NCBI GenBank assembly: GCA_910592005.1 | Contig: CAJVPP010004024.1 | Span: 1-10,278, forward strand | DNA: 10,278 nt | Reading direction: 5' to 3' | Source: Funneliformis mosseae | Taxonomy: Eukaryota > Glomeromycota > Glomeromycetes > Glomerales > Glomeraceae | Part shown: positions 1 to 7,016 of the stretch, one piece after another | Numbering within the stretch: the stretch's first letter is position 1 | Layout: each line of letters opens with the position of its first letter | Notes under the pieces: generated by a model | The model's input: only the letters and a program-made list of their open reading frames with translations | Told to the model about the DNA's origin: nothing | The model's database searches: none | Made by a program: the position numbers and the translations under genes

Positions 1-112
1 GATCAAACATTCAATATTAATATCGGTATATAAAATTTTTTATACACTGATAATTTGATATACCGATACTTTTTTCCCAAAATAGCAGCATCGGTATATA
101 GAGGTTTGACTG
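1..112 (-). mobile_element. Partial end of a pogo/Tigger-like DNA transposon
   Basis: Read on the minus strand, the sequence starting at 112 is CAGTCAAACCTCTATATACC, immediately preceded by TA (113-114). A CAGT...CCTC-type terminus next to a TA dinucleotide is typical of pogo/Tigger elements of the Tc1/mariner superfamily, which duplicate TA on insertion. Just inside the end, an 11-bp motif (TATCGGTATAT) occurs at 21-31, inverted at 58-68, and direct again (10 of 11 bases) at 90-99, which looks like subterminal repeats. The element would run off the left edge of the window, so neither its transposase nor its other terminus can be seen. It could also be a non-autonomous MITE of the same type. 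Confidence 0.5.
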
Positions 113-114
113 TA

Positions 115-480
115 GTTATAAAACTATATATAAAAGATATATAATAAAAATTTAAATTATATATTCTAATACAATTATAATAAACTTCAATTTTATGATT
201 TCTTAAATGATTTTTATATATTTTGCAAATGAAATCCATATATTTTGCAAATGAATTCTAAGAATTTCTGATAAAATTTTACTATATGCAAAATTTTATA
301 TAGATCTTTCATAAAATTTGTAAATCATTTTAGAAATATGTTTCACAAAATTCAATTATAGAATTTTATGTATTTCTGAACTAATCTATGTAGAATTATT
401 CAAATCTAAAAATTTTGTGATGTAATAATTGTTATATTCTAAATTGTGATCCTATCTCAACTTTTAATTAAAGCATATTT
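115..480. other. AT-rich spacer, no gene seen
   Basis: No credible coding stretch was found on either strand. The DNA is extremely AT-rich, and its open frames are short and rich in Phe, Tyr, Ile, Asn and Lys. The only structure noted is the small tandem duplication at 217-255, listed separately. Confidence 0.6.
217..255. repeat. Two-copy tandem duplication, 22-bp period
   Basis: The 17-mer TATATTTTGCAAATGAA occurs at 217-233 and again at 239-255, so the period is 22 bp. This looks like a simple local duplication (replication slippage). No function is suggested. Confidence 0.75.
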
Positions 481-483
481 ATT

Positions 484-565
484 TTGCCCAGAACTGAAAT
501 TTCAATTTTAGGCAATCCAAATTTAAATTTTAAATTGGGGCATCTTGAATTTAATGCCCAAACTT
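484..565. repeat. Outlying copy related to the 880-1345 palindromic repeat
   Basis: This stretch contains TTGCCCAGAACTGAAATTTC, then AAATTTAAATTTTAAATTGG followed by GGCATC and later TGCCCAAACTTAGC. The same words (GCCCA, GAAATTTCAA, AAATTGGGGC) recur at 1261-1345. It therefore looks like a degenerate outlier of the same family, separated from the main array by about 300 bp of plain AT-rich DNA. Confidence 0.5.
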
Positions 566-880
566 AGCTATAATAAATTATGTGTCTTGATGATCAATTG
601 TGACATTTTTGTTTGACTAAAATTTTAAATTTTTCTTTAACCTTTATTTTTTGACTTAGTCTTTTTTTCATTTGAAATAAAATTTATCATTTTATTTTAT
701 TATTATAGAAGGTGAATTAATAAATTTTCAAAAATAGCTTTTATATTTTAATTAAATATTAAATAAAGAAAATTACTTTTTAGCAAATTTGTATAAAAAT
801 ATTATTTTAATTATTTAGTAAATTTAATAATGATTTTAATTTATAAAGCAAAAAAATATTATAACTTGAAAATCACATTT
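566..880. other. AT-rich spacer, no gene seen
   Basis: Nothing beyond homopolymer-rich AT sequence was recognised. Open frames are short on both strands and no repeat unit stands out. Confidence 0.6.
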
Positions 881-884
881 TATC

Positions 885-1260
885 TCAATTTTAAATTTGG
901 GCAATAGCCACTATATTCTTAGTTTCCAATTTATCCTATTTTAAATTAAGACAATAGTCAACTTGTCTATTACTTTTCCAGTTTCAAATTTGCTCCAATT
1001 TTAAATTAGAGTAATAATCAACTTGGGGCACTGCATTCTCAATTTCCAATTGGCCCCAATTTAAAAATTGGGGCAATAGCCAACTTGGGGTATCGCGTTC
1101 CCAGTTTTCAATTTGCCTCAATTTTAATTGGAGCAATAGCCAACTTGGGCATATTATATTCCCAGTTTTCAATTTGCCTCAATTTTAAATTGGGACGATA
1201 GTCAACTTGGGTCACTCACCACATGTCTCAATTTTCAATTTTAAATTGAGGCAGCAAAAT
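885..1260. repeat. Palindrome-bearing minisatellite, ~60-bp unit, about six copies
   Basis: Units begin near 961, 1021, 1083, 1143 and 1205 (spacings 60, 62, 60 and 62 bp), with a more diverged unit before 961. Each carries 'CAATAGCCAACTTGGG', then a variable stretch, 'CCAGTTTTCAATTTG', and a core of the type CCTCAATTTTAAATTGGG. The core is self-complementary. The best copy, at 1053-1074, has perfect 10-bp arms (GCCCCAATTT and AAATTGGGGC) around AA. The unit is near a multiple of three, so a minus-strand frame at 984-1172 stays open and reads as imperfect 20-residue repeats (PSWLL..., QIENWE...). I regard that ORF as a by-product of the repeat rather than a gene. Arrays of this style are, from memory, common in Rhizophagus genomes. 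Confidence 0.8.
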
Positions 1261-1345
1261 CGCATTGCCCAAATTTGAAATTTCAAATTGGATTGCCCGA
1301 AATTGAAATTTGCATTTGGGGCAGATCATTAACTTGGGGCCTCAC
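1261..1345. repeat. Diverged flank of the palindromic minisatellite
   Basis: The words of the array continue but without the 60-bp period: TTGCCCAAATTTG, GATTGCCCGAAATTG and TTTGGGGCAGATCATTAACT then TGGGGCC. A perfect 18-nt palindrome, AATTTGAAATTTCAAATT, lies at 1272-1289. It resembles the outlier at 484-565. Confidence 0.55.
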
Positions 1346-1720
1346 CTATAGTATATAATATTCCTTTACTTTAAAAATTTTCAATTTTCGCATCTAAACG
1401 TATAATAATTTGAAATTTTATTGAGTAGTACTTGGAAACAGGCCTATTTTCATTGTAATTTCTAGAATATTTAATTATCGAAAATTATTACTCAGTATAA
1501 TGGTATATATTAATGTTTTGTCGTTTATGTATAATTATAACATTTAATTTTAAAATTACTTTATTTTATTATTTATTAATTATTAAAAACAGATAAAATG
1601 TAATAAATTTAGTAAAAAAATAAAAAAAAAAAATTCTAAATTTAATTGAGTGTAGGAATGTTGTTAATAAGGGAATTATTTGCAGGGAGTTAAATTGGGA
1701 AAGATCCAAAGATAATCGTC
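1346..1720. other. AT-rich spacer, no gene seen
   Basis: This is low-complexity AT DNA, including an A-rich run around 1614-1632. No exon-like composition was found on either strand. Confidence 0.55.
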
Positions 1721-1782
1721 ATTTGCTGAAAGTCTTGCCTAGAGTGCAGTTGGCTCTAGTCCATCATAAACGGGCCGGGCAC

Positions 1783-1975
1783 CACTTTTGCCCAACAGTA
1801 TCCAGGCGGTCCTCTTGCCCAGAAGTACCCGGGATACTCCTCTTGCGCAGCAGTATCCGGATGGATTGTAATACATCAATAATAAGTATTACTATTATTT
1901 CCTGCATGATCTCCGGACACTCTTCTTGCCCCAGCTGTATCCGGATAATCTTTTTTTCCAGCTGTAGACCAGAAT
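1783..1975. repeat. GC-richer 27-28-bp minisatellite, degenerate
   Basis: The consensus is roughly CTCTTGCCCAGCAGTATCCG followed by GATA. Copies start with CTTTTG/CTCTTG near 1785, 1812 and 1840 (spacings 27 and 28 bp). They resume near 1921 (TCTTCTTGCCCCAGCTGTAT) and in a truncated form near 1949 (TTTTTTTCCAGCTGTAGACC). About 60 bp of unrelated sequence interrupts the array after 1862. The 84-codon plus-strand ORF at 1723-1977 runs through these units and shows matching short peptide repeats (SSCP, RSSI), so I treat it as repeat-derived. The GC content contrasts clearly with the surrounding DNA. Confidence 0.7.
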
Positions 1976-2143
1976 AGGAGTTTTGGCAGGGTCAATTCAA
2001 TAACAGCGACATTCTCCTCTTTCAGTAGGCTTTAGCAGAGCCGAGAATATTTCAAGATAGTGACCAGCTGTGTAATCATCTTGACCAGCTGCGTTCGAGC
2101 ATACTCCAATTTCTTTACGGAGAATATTACTCTTCTTCCCGAA

Positions 2144-2192
2144 TACTCTTCCTCTCGTCCAGCAGTATGTCGGATAATCTTTTTTCCCAGTT
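2144..2192. repeat. Outlying copies of the 27-28-bp minisatellite
   Basis: ACTCTTCCTCTCGTCCAGCA then GTATGTCGGATAATC, followed by TTTTTTCCCAG, match the consensus of the array at 1783-1975 with several substitutions. The intervening DNA (1976-2143) has CCAGCTG words but no clear units. Confidence 0.6.
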
Positions 2193-2199
2193 CGCGGGA

Positions 2200-2870
2200 A
2201 GAATTTACGAACGTTACCCAAATGACAAAAGTCAACATTTTAATTTTTACAACTTTACTTTTGACCTTCTGTGAAGGTTTATTATTGTGCTTGTGTGTCG
2301 TTGTCATTTTATTTGAACAACGTGCAAAATTGTGAATTTCAAAGGGTTTACAAGGTTACTTTTAAAATTTTTTTTTTTTTTTGAATCTGATAATTTTTTT
2401 TTCTATGGAAGGTTTTTTCAGAGTTCTTTTATAACGAAAATTTTTTATTATTTTTCTAATTTGTTAATTAAATGTAACATTTTTTATCTGGCGGAATGAT
2501 TATAAAAAAAAAACTTGTTTGTTGGTTCACATATAGCACAAATAAAAGGATTATTTACTTTTTTACCAAAATTTCTAAAATAAATAATAATAAATAATAT
2601 TATTATTATTAATGGATTGGATTCACTGCCATAAGTAGACATTCAATGTAAAAAAAAATGAGGTTCGTTTGATCAAAAATAGATTCTTTGTAATTTCAAT
2701 GACAAAACGTTCTTCATATGGAAGTATGGAAGTGGAATAGATAAAATTTGTTGGCTGATGTATTACGTTTATTTTTTCCGTTGATAATAGTCTGATTATG
2801 ATCGCAAAATCTATTAACCAAACCTAAAGCGTGATCGGCTTATTTGCTTTTTTTTAATAATAATGACAAC
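2200..2870. other. AT-rich spacer with AAT microsatellite
   Basis: Long T and A runs dominate, and an interrupted (AAT)/(ATT) microsatellite covers about 2581-2612. Open frames of 60-90 codons exist on both strands at 2032-2335 and 2621-2823. They overlap one another and are compositionally unconvincing, so none is called. Confidence 0.45.
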
Positions 2871-2881
2871 GTTTTTATTAA

Positions 2882-3007
2882 ATCAAGCCAGAAGAATTTT
2901 TGTTGTTTGTTGCTGAGGGAGAAAATTTTGCTGTTGCTGTTAAAAGAAAATTAACTCATCAGCCAAATAATTTATTAATTCAAAATCCAATCAAATATCA
3001 GAAATGA
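2882..3007 (+). pseudogene. Possible coding remnant, 41 codons, family unknown
   Basis: A frame without an ATG is open from 2882 to the TGA at 3005. It has balanced, protein-like composition (…PEEFLLFVAEGENFAVAV, then KRKLTHQP…) in DNA where stops are expected about every 12 codons. There is no start, no clear splice-site pairing and no recognised family. It may be an isolated exon relic or chance. Confidence 0.2.
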
Positions 3008-3009
3008 AC

Positions 3010-3400
3010 AGGCCTAATATATAGAATTTAGAACCAAAATGCATTCGAATAAAAAAGTTACATAATTTTAGACTTTTTTTTTTTATGTATGTAAATGGTT
3101 GAGAGCAAAGTATGTCACATATTCTTTAAGGTAATATTTCGATGCGCTATATGATATTAAACTGTCCTAGTATGAAACAGACTGTCAATTCCATTACATT
3201 CTTTTCTTCTTATTCTTTAGAACATTATATGCACGTCATTTTTAATCTTTAATGATGACACTAACTGAGGATATCCGATCACGTGACTCACCAAAGATTC
3301 ACCCGAAAAGTAATTTTTCAACAAGCTCACTTAGCTTTGAATCGTGCAATTTACATTATATATATATAAAAGTAGATTGACTACATTTTTATTTTTTATT
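3010..3400. other. Spacer, nothing recognised
   Basis: No coding stretch or repeat family was seen, apart from a TA-rich run around 3353-3370. Confidence 0.5.
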
Positions 3401-3407
3401 TTTGTAG

Positions 3408-3588
3408 TTATTTTTCTTTTTAAATTACTATTATATTAATGATTCTGATAAACCTCGTCTCAACAATTGCTTTCCAAGGGTGAGTAATTTAAATAATTAA
3501 TATATTTAATATCAGCTTTTAATTTTTTTTTTATATATATATATAATTACAGCACGTTCGACATTATATGATTCGTGTTGAAAAATAA
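3408..3588 (+). pseudogene. Two possible exons joined by a 73-bp intron (gene 3' end relic)
   Basis: After a T-rich TTTTTGTAG acceptor (AG at 3406-3407), a frame reads LFFLNYYYINDSDKPRLNNC then FPR up to 3479. It is followed by a donor GTGAGT at 3480 and an acceptor ATTACAG ending at 3552. Splicing keeps phase 0 and continues as HVRHYMIRVEK to a TAA at 3586-3588. The intron has a T-rich, TA-rich tract before its acceptor, as expected. No upstream exons could be linked with confidence and the product is unknown, so this may be the tail of a decayed gene or a coincidence. Confidence 0.25.
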
Positions 3589-3685
3589 CGAATGTTCTTG
3601 GCCAGTCGAAATACAATTAATGAATTGCAATTATATTATATATGTTTTATTACAGATTCTCTTATTTCACCAATTAACTTTTATT

Positions 3686-3742
3686 AAATTTTTTTTTTTT
3701 TTTGTTGTAAGACTACAACAAAAATCAAAAAAAAAAAAAAAT
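3686..3742. repeat. Foldback: T15 - 6-bp inverted arms - A15
   Basis: T15 (3689-3703) is followed by GTTGTA-AGAC-TACAAC (3704-3719), then AAAAATC and A15 (3727-3741). The sequence can fold into a long hairpin with the GTTGTA/TACAAC stem at its tip. The minus-strand 191-codon ORF (3667-4242) runs through it, giving Phe and Lys runs. Confidence 0.7.
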
Positions 3743-3920
3743 TGTACAAAAATCACTAGCGGTTCATATCGCGTGGTTGTTAATATATTATAGGCAGTGC
3801 ATTTTATGCTTCCAATGGTATAAGAATTGGGAGTGCCATAACCCCTTTTTGAGGCAATTTCAACTTCCATTTCAAAATTAAAAACACAATAAAAATAATC
3901 AGAAACTAGAAATAACATTA

Positions 3921-4136
3921 TCTCTTTACAAAAAAAACGTTTACATGTTTCGAAAAGAGGTTTCCAAAAGAATATTTCTGCTAGATCGAGATGATATGAT
4001 TGAAAGAACGAGAAAAGTAACGTTCTCTTCAAAAATTGTTGGATATTTATGGAAAACAATGAAATCATCCAAAACTCAACATGAACATGAGTTTTGGATG
4101 ATATTATATCAAATCGCGTGTTTATCGTCCCGTTAG
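3921..4136 (+). pseudogene. Open coding-like block, ATG at 3945, family unknown
   Basis: The frame is open for about 70 codons to a TAG at 4134-4136. From the ATG at 3945 it gives 63 residues with mixed charge (MFRKEVSKRIFLLDRDDMIE, then RTRKVTF…, ending IACLSSR). A 15-bp inverted repeat (4064-4102) lies inside it and encodes KSSKTQHEHEFWM. The opposite strand is also open here as part of a 191-codon Phe-rich frame, so strand choice is uncertain. I prefer plus for its amino-acid balance. No domain was recognised. Confidence 0.25.
4064..4102. repeat. Perfect 15-bp inverted repeat with 9-nt loop
   Basis: ATCATCCAAAACTCA (4064-4078) is followed by ACATGAACA and then the exact reverse complement TGAGTTTTGGATGAT (4088-4102). 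This is a strong stem-loop in DNA or RNA. There is no T-tract or other terminator context, and its role is unknown. Confidence 0.85.
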
Positions 4137-4221
4137 GAAGAAACGTAATGATATTATTGATAACAGTTGTTGAATAGTAAAAGTCAGTTTTTAATTTATT
4201 ACAGAATCTGAAATTTTGTAA

Positions 4222-4499
4222 AAAGAAAAAATAATCGAACATGCAACAACAATTCCAAACAATTCACCCGACAATTATTGTGATGGTGCTCCTTACCGTA
4301 ATTTAATGGTTGATGAAGGTGGCGCTCAAGGGTTGCTGATATTTCATTTATCAGTCGATACGGATGGCCAAAATAATCTTCGATGCCAAGCTACGCTATA
4401 CCTGATGAAGAAAGGATAGATCCCTTAATCGTCGATTCGGTAGTCGACATGATTCGAAACTTTAATGTTAATTCTAAAGGAAATCTAAATTGTATTTAA
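4222..4499 (+). pseudogene. Frameshifted coding-like remnant, family unknown
   Basis: One frame is open from 4222 to the TAG at 4417, 65 codons without a stop. It includes SPDNYCDGAPYRNL, MVDEGGAQGLLIF and HLSVDTDGQNN. In a second frame, an ATG at 4383 gives MPSYAIPDEERIDPLIVDSV then VDMIRNFNVNSKGNLNCI to a TAA at about 4497-4499. Together they look like one protein tail with a single frame change near 4380-4416. The GC content is higher than in the neighbouring spacer. The minus strand is also open here (4202-4450, one stop), so the strand is not certain. It is convergent with the larger minus-strand gene ending at 4660. Confidence 0.3.
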
Positions 4500-4659
4500 T
4501 TTGTTTTCAATATTAGTGTTAGTACTATTATGAAAAATTAGAACATTTTAATCTTAATAATAATTAATATTATATAGGTATCCTTCTGATTGAAGACATA
4601 TAATGTTATATCTAGATCAAGTGTTTATTATCAAAATAAAAAAATCAATTCCTATTATA

Positions 4660-4785
4660 CTATCCTCTTAAATCATTATTATTTTTTTCAATGATAGAAC
4701 CACTTAAATCAGTATAATGTTCATGTAAAAGTTGAACTAACAAAGTGGAAAGTTTATTTTGTGTGAATGCGCTGAAGCGGTTTTA
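4660..4785 (-). pseudogene. Likely C-terminal exon of the decayed gene
   Basis: Forty codons are open between TAA 4783-4785 and TAG 4660-4662. They read NRFSAFTQNKLSTLLVQLLH then EHYTDLSGSIIEKNNNDLRG, a plausible hydrophilic tail. Downstream DNA turns purely AT-rich, as expected beyond a 3' end. No polyadenylation signal is distinctive in such DNA. Confidence 0.45.
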
Positions 4786-5101
4786 ACGTCCCAAAAACCC
4801 TAGGATTTAGGAAAAGATAAACTCAATTAATCTATAATAAGCATAATTTAAAATTTAATTCAAATCCGAAAAAAAGTATATAAAGAAAATGCATAAATAC
4901 AAGTTCACAATTACGAACCAGATCGCAAGATAATTAAGATAATTCCAAGAGATATGTTAACATCAAAGTCATCCTTAATTCTTGTAAGATCAAAGAAATT
5001 TCACAACAGTATATGTTTAAGCAAGTTTGGAAAAAGTTGAGCCCGATTGGACGCTCGTATTTGACTATGATGTAATTTCGGCATCATCAATCATAGGTTA
5101 T

Positions 5102-5436
5102 CTATATTTAAGCATTTAAAGGAACGAATACGAAAACAAATTATCAATTATTTATGTAAAATTTAAAGAATTAAAGCTAATAATCGATTTGCAACTTACC
5201 ATTTGGTAACGCTATAACTTGGTAATTTCATTTCAAATATTGCAAACTGTAATTCCCGCATCATCATCCTCAAAGGTGCAATTCCTTCCATAGATACAAA
5301 ATAGCTGACAAGGGTTTATCCTCATATTTATCTCTACGAACTAGGTTTTGTTTTTAAAAAAAATTAAAAAATATAAAAAGAGAATTAAAATTTTAAGATT
5401 ATAAACCACATGAATTATTATAAAATATTATTATAC
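5102..5436 (-). pseudogene. Exon between two introns of the decayed gene
   Basis: Intron 5436-5341 (96 bp, GTATAA...CCTAG) precedes an exon at 5200-5340 that ends at a strong GTAAGT donor (5199). All three frames are partly open: RRDKYEDKPLSAILYLWKEL in one and MEGIAPLRMMMRELQFAIFE then MKLPSYSVTK in another. A frame change near 5290 would combine them. The following intron probably ends at the TATAG acceptor at 5102. Confidence 0.4.
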
Positions 5437-5947
5437 CATTTCCATCTGGTCTAAATTACCACCTTTGCCATCTTTGTGGATCTTATTGCTCTGTTCTGTT
5501 GTTATTATACACATGTAATTTTGGTACTGAAGACGGTTTGTTTAAATATCTGAAAGCATTTCGAAGTGAAGGTATCGGATAGATAGCAATCGACACACAC
5601 ATGATCATTATTAATCTTTCAATAAATACCAGATGATAAATGAATTGGTGTGCCTTCATCCAAGTAGCCAATCTTCGGAAATGACCGGAAAACACCATCC
5701 GACAATTAATTAATAAATAAATCAGATAAAATTTCAAAGTAAGATTTTCTTTATCAGGCATCCATGGATAATGATGTGTTGGTGAAATGACGCCGTCTAA
5801 CCCTATGATAAAAGCACAACATTATACATTATACTGAATATAAAAATTTTTTAATTACCATTCAGTTGCAATACTTCCAATTGTAAAAGTTAAAGTTCCA
5901 ATGCTATCTGGTCCACTGGTTACAATAGCGTCAATTGCAGCATCATC
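5437..5947 (-). pseudogene. Block with two possible introns, toward the 3' part of the decayed gene
   Basis: 5858-5947 reads DDAAIDAIVTSGPDSIGTLT then FTIGSIATEW. A GTATTG donor at 5874 with the CATAG acceptor ending at 5803 (72 bp) would join FTIG to RLDGVISPTHHYPWMPDKEN; a GTAATT donor at 5858 is an alternative. The frame then shifts to 5508-5705: LSDGVFRSFPKIGYLDEGTP, IHLSSGIY, TGA, KINNDHVCVDCYLSDTFTSK, CFQIFKQTVFSTKITCV. A further shift gives MCIITTEQSNKIHKDGKGGN then LDQMEM, ending exactly at a GTATAA donor (5436). A 92-codon ORF at 5483-5761 overlaps this in another frame; its first part belongs to the chain, its rest looks like a shadow. Confidence 0.45.
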
Positions 5948-6010
5948 TCAAACTGAATCTAACACATCATTTCATCAACCCCCTTAAAAATCCATCGTCT
6001 AAAATTCCTA

Positions 6011-6425
6011 ATGCAGGAATTTCGCAACTAATTTTATTATTTCGGAACATCTAATCGTCTCATCTAAATTTCACTTGATAGATTTTCCTATGCACTGTAC
6101 GAACATGAATTCATGTGTATTAATGTTTTGAAGGTCCGGTGGATAAGCGGATCTACATAAAAATAATTGAAATATTATATCGTCTTCTGGATAGTTATTA
6201 ACAATTTAATAAATCAATTGAAATGAACTAACAAATTATCACCAGCTTTAATAATATCTTCATACCTTCTGCGATTGATCCTCAAAATAAATTTTGAAAC
6301 TGTTTTCATATAATCATCAGTCTAGGTTCTGTTTCATATGCATCTTGATTAGCCAATACAATTGATAGAACATCGTTTCTATATATAGTTTTGAGTATGT
6401 AGCAACGGAAGCTACGTGCACGTTC
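6011..6425 (-). pseudogene. Block with a phase-consistent 80-bp intron
   Basis: The block 6309-6425 reads ERARSFRCYILKTIYRNDVL, SIVLANQDAYETEPRL, then shifts frame to TDDYMKTVSKFILRINRRRY, EDIIKAGDN up to 6233. A GTTAGT donor (from 6232) and TTATGTAG acceptor (to 6153) define an 80-bp intron. Splicing completes a Leu codon and continues in frame as SAYPPDLQNINTHEFMFVQC, IGKSIK, one TGA (6071-6073), NLDETIRCSEIIKLVAKFLH. That the open frames on both sides agree in phase (phase 2) supports a real ancestral exon-intron structure. Confidence 0.5.
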
Positions 6426-6456
6426 TCATAGTTTATCGTGGAATAATACCTTTTTT

Positions 6457-6625
6457 ATTTTTCTGGATCGGCTGCAGTAAGTGTTGAAATCAGATTAAGA
6501 GAGCATTTTAACTCTTGATAGTCTTCATCTAAAGAATCAATAATTAACGTATTGATATCTTTCCAGAAATAATTACATGATAAACGTCGGAATTTCCAAT
6601 ACCATAAGCTTATGCATCTGAACAA
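6457..6625 (-). pseudogene. Uninterrupted 56-codon block of the decayed gene
   Basis: The frame is open between stops at 6626-6628 and 6455-6457. It includes LFRCISLWYWKFRRLSCNYF, WKDINTLIIDSLDEDYQELK and CSLNLISTLTAADPEK. The acidic, helical-looking second half is much more protein-like than chance AT-rich translation. An overlapping frame at 6576-6656 reads QIFVKLAQWIIVQMHKLMVL then EIPTFIM, so the join between the two is probably another indel. Confidence 0.45.
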
Positions 6626-6740
6626 TTATCCATTGAGCTAGTTTAACAAATATTTGTCAGAGTCGAAATAGCTCGTCAAGAGAAAAAAAAAGCTGTTTTG
6701 GGTTCTGATACAAAAGTTTCTTTAATTTGATCTTGAAAGT

Positions 6741-7016
6741 TCAGCACCATCCTTTTTGCAAAAGCCATTTTGAAAAAGATTCGTGAAGTGATTCAGGAAC
6801 CATAATAGAAGTGTCTTTAACAAATGCGATATTAGATCCACTAACTGTGCACCTTTGTGAAGCTTCACAAATCTTACATCACAATCCGGCGTTAGATTTT
6901 GATGAAGAATTTTCAATATATAATCTCAGCAAATATTGCATTAAACATTTAATACATAAACTTTCGATGCGATAGAATATAAAACTTTCATCATTTCCAA
7001 TTGTGACTTTGAATAT
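6741..7016 (-). pseudogene. Best-preserved block of the decayed gene, with CxxC pairs
   Basis: Ninety codons are interrupted by only one TGA (6879-6881). The first half reads IFKVTIGNDESFIFYRIESL, CIKCLMQYLLRLYIENSSSK and SNAGL. The second half reads CKICEASQRCTVSGSNIAFV, KDTSIMVPESLHESFSKWLL and QKGWC. Two CxxC motifs (CIKC at residues 21-24; CKIC just after the TGA) are spaced as in some zinc-binding folds, but I cannot assign a domain. Another minus-strand frame overlaps at each end (6944-7072 and 6679 to about 6795), which marks likely frameshift points. Confidence 0.5.

Noticed and set aside
3..239. 78-codon minus-strand ORF at the left edge
   Set aside because: It crosses the transposon end and AT-rich spacer; composition is Tyr, Ile and Phe as expected by chance.
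885..1345. CRISPR-like array
   Set aside because: Units are directly contiguous with no unique spacers, the genome style is eukaryotic, and there are no cas-like genes.
1723..1977. 84-codon plus-strand ORF
   Set aside because: It lies across the 27-28-bp minisatellite, and its peptide repeats follow the DNA repeat.
1997..2335. Three overlapping 74-91-codon ORFs on both strands
   Set aside because: They overlap each other in different frames, partly cover minisatellite outliers, and show no family resemblance.
2749..2968. 10-bp inverted match TTGGCTGATG / CATCAGCCAA, 200 bp apart
   Set aside because: It is short, isolated and has no extended similarity around it; a chance match is likely in 10 kb.
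3667..4242. 191-codon minus-strand ORF, the longest in the window
   Set aside because: It is extremely Phe-rich and includes runs of F and K from the T15/A15 foldback. It also runs antisense to a better balanced plus-strand frame. It is more likely a low-stop by-product of T-rich DNA than a gene, although length alone makes it borderline.
6722..6916. 64-codon minus-strand ORF beginning MKILHQNLTPDCDV
   Set aside because: It overlaps the block 6741-7016 in another frame; that block is longer and better balanced, so this is probably its shadow.
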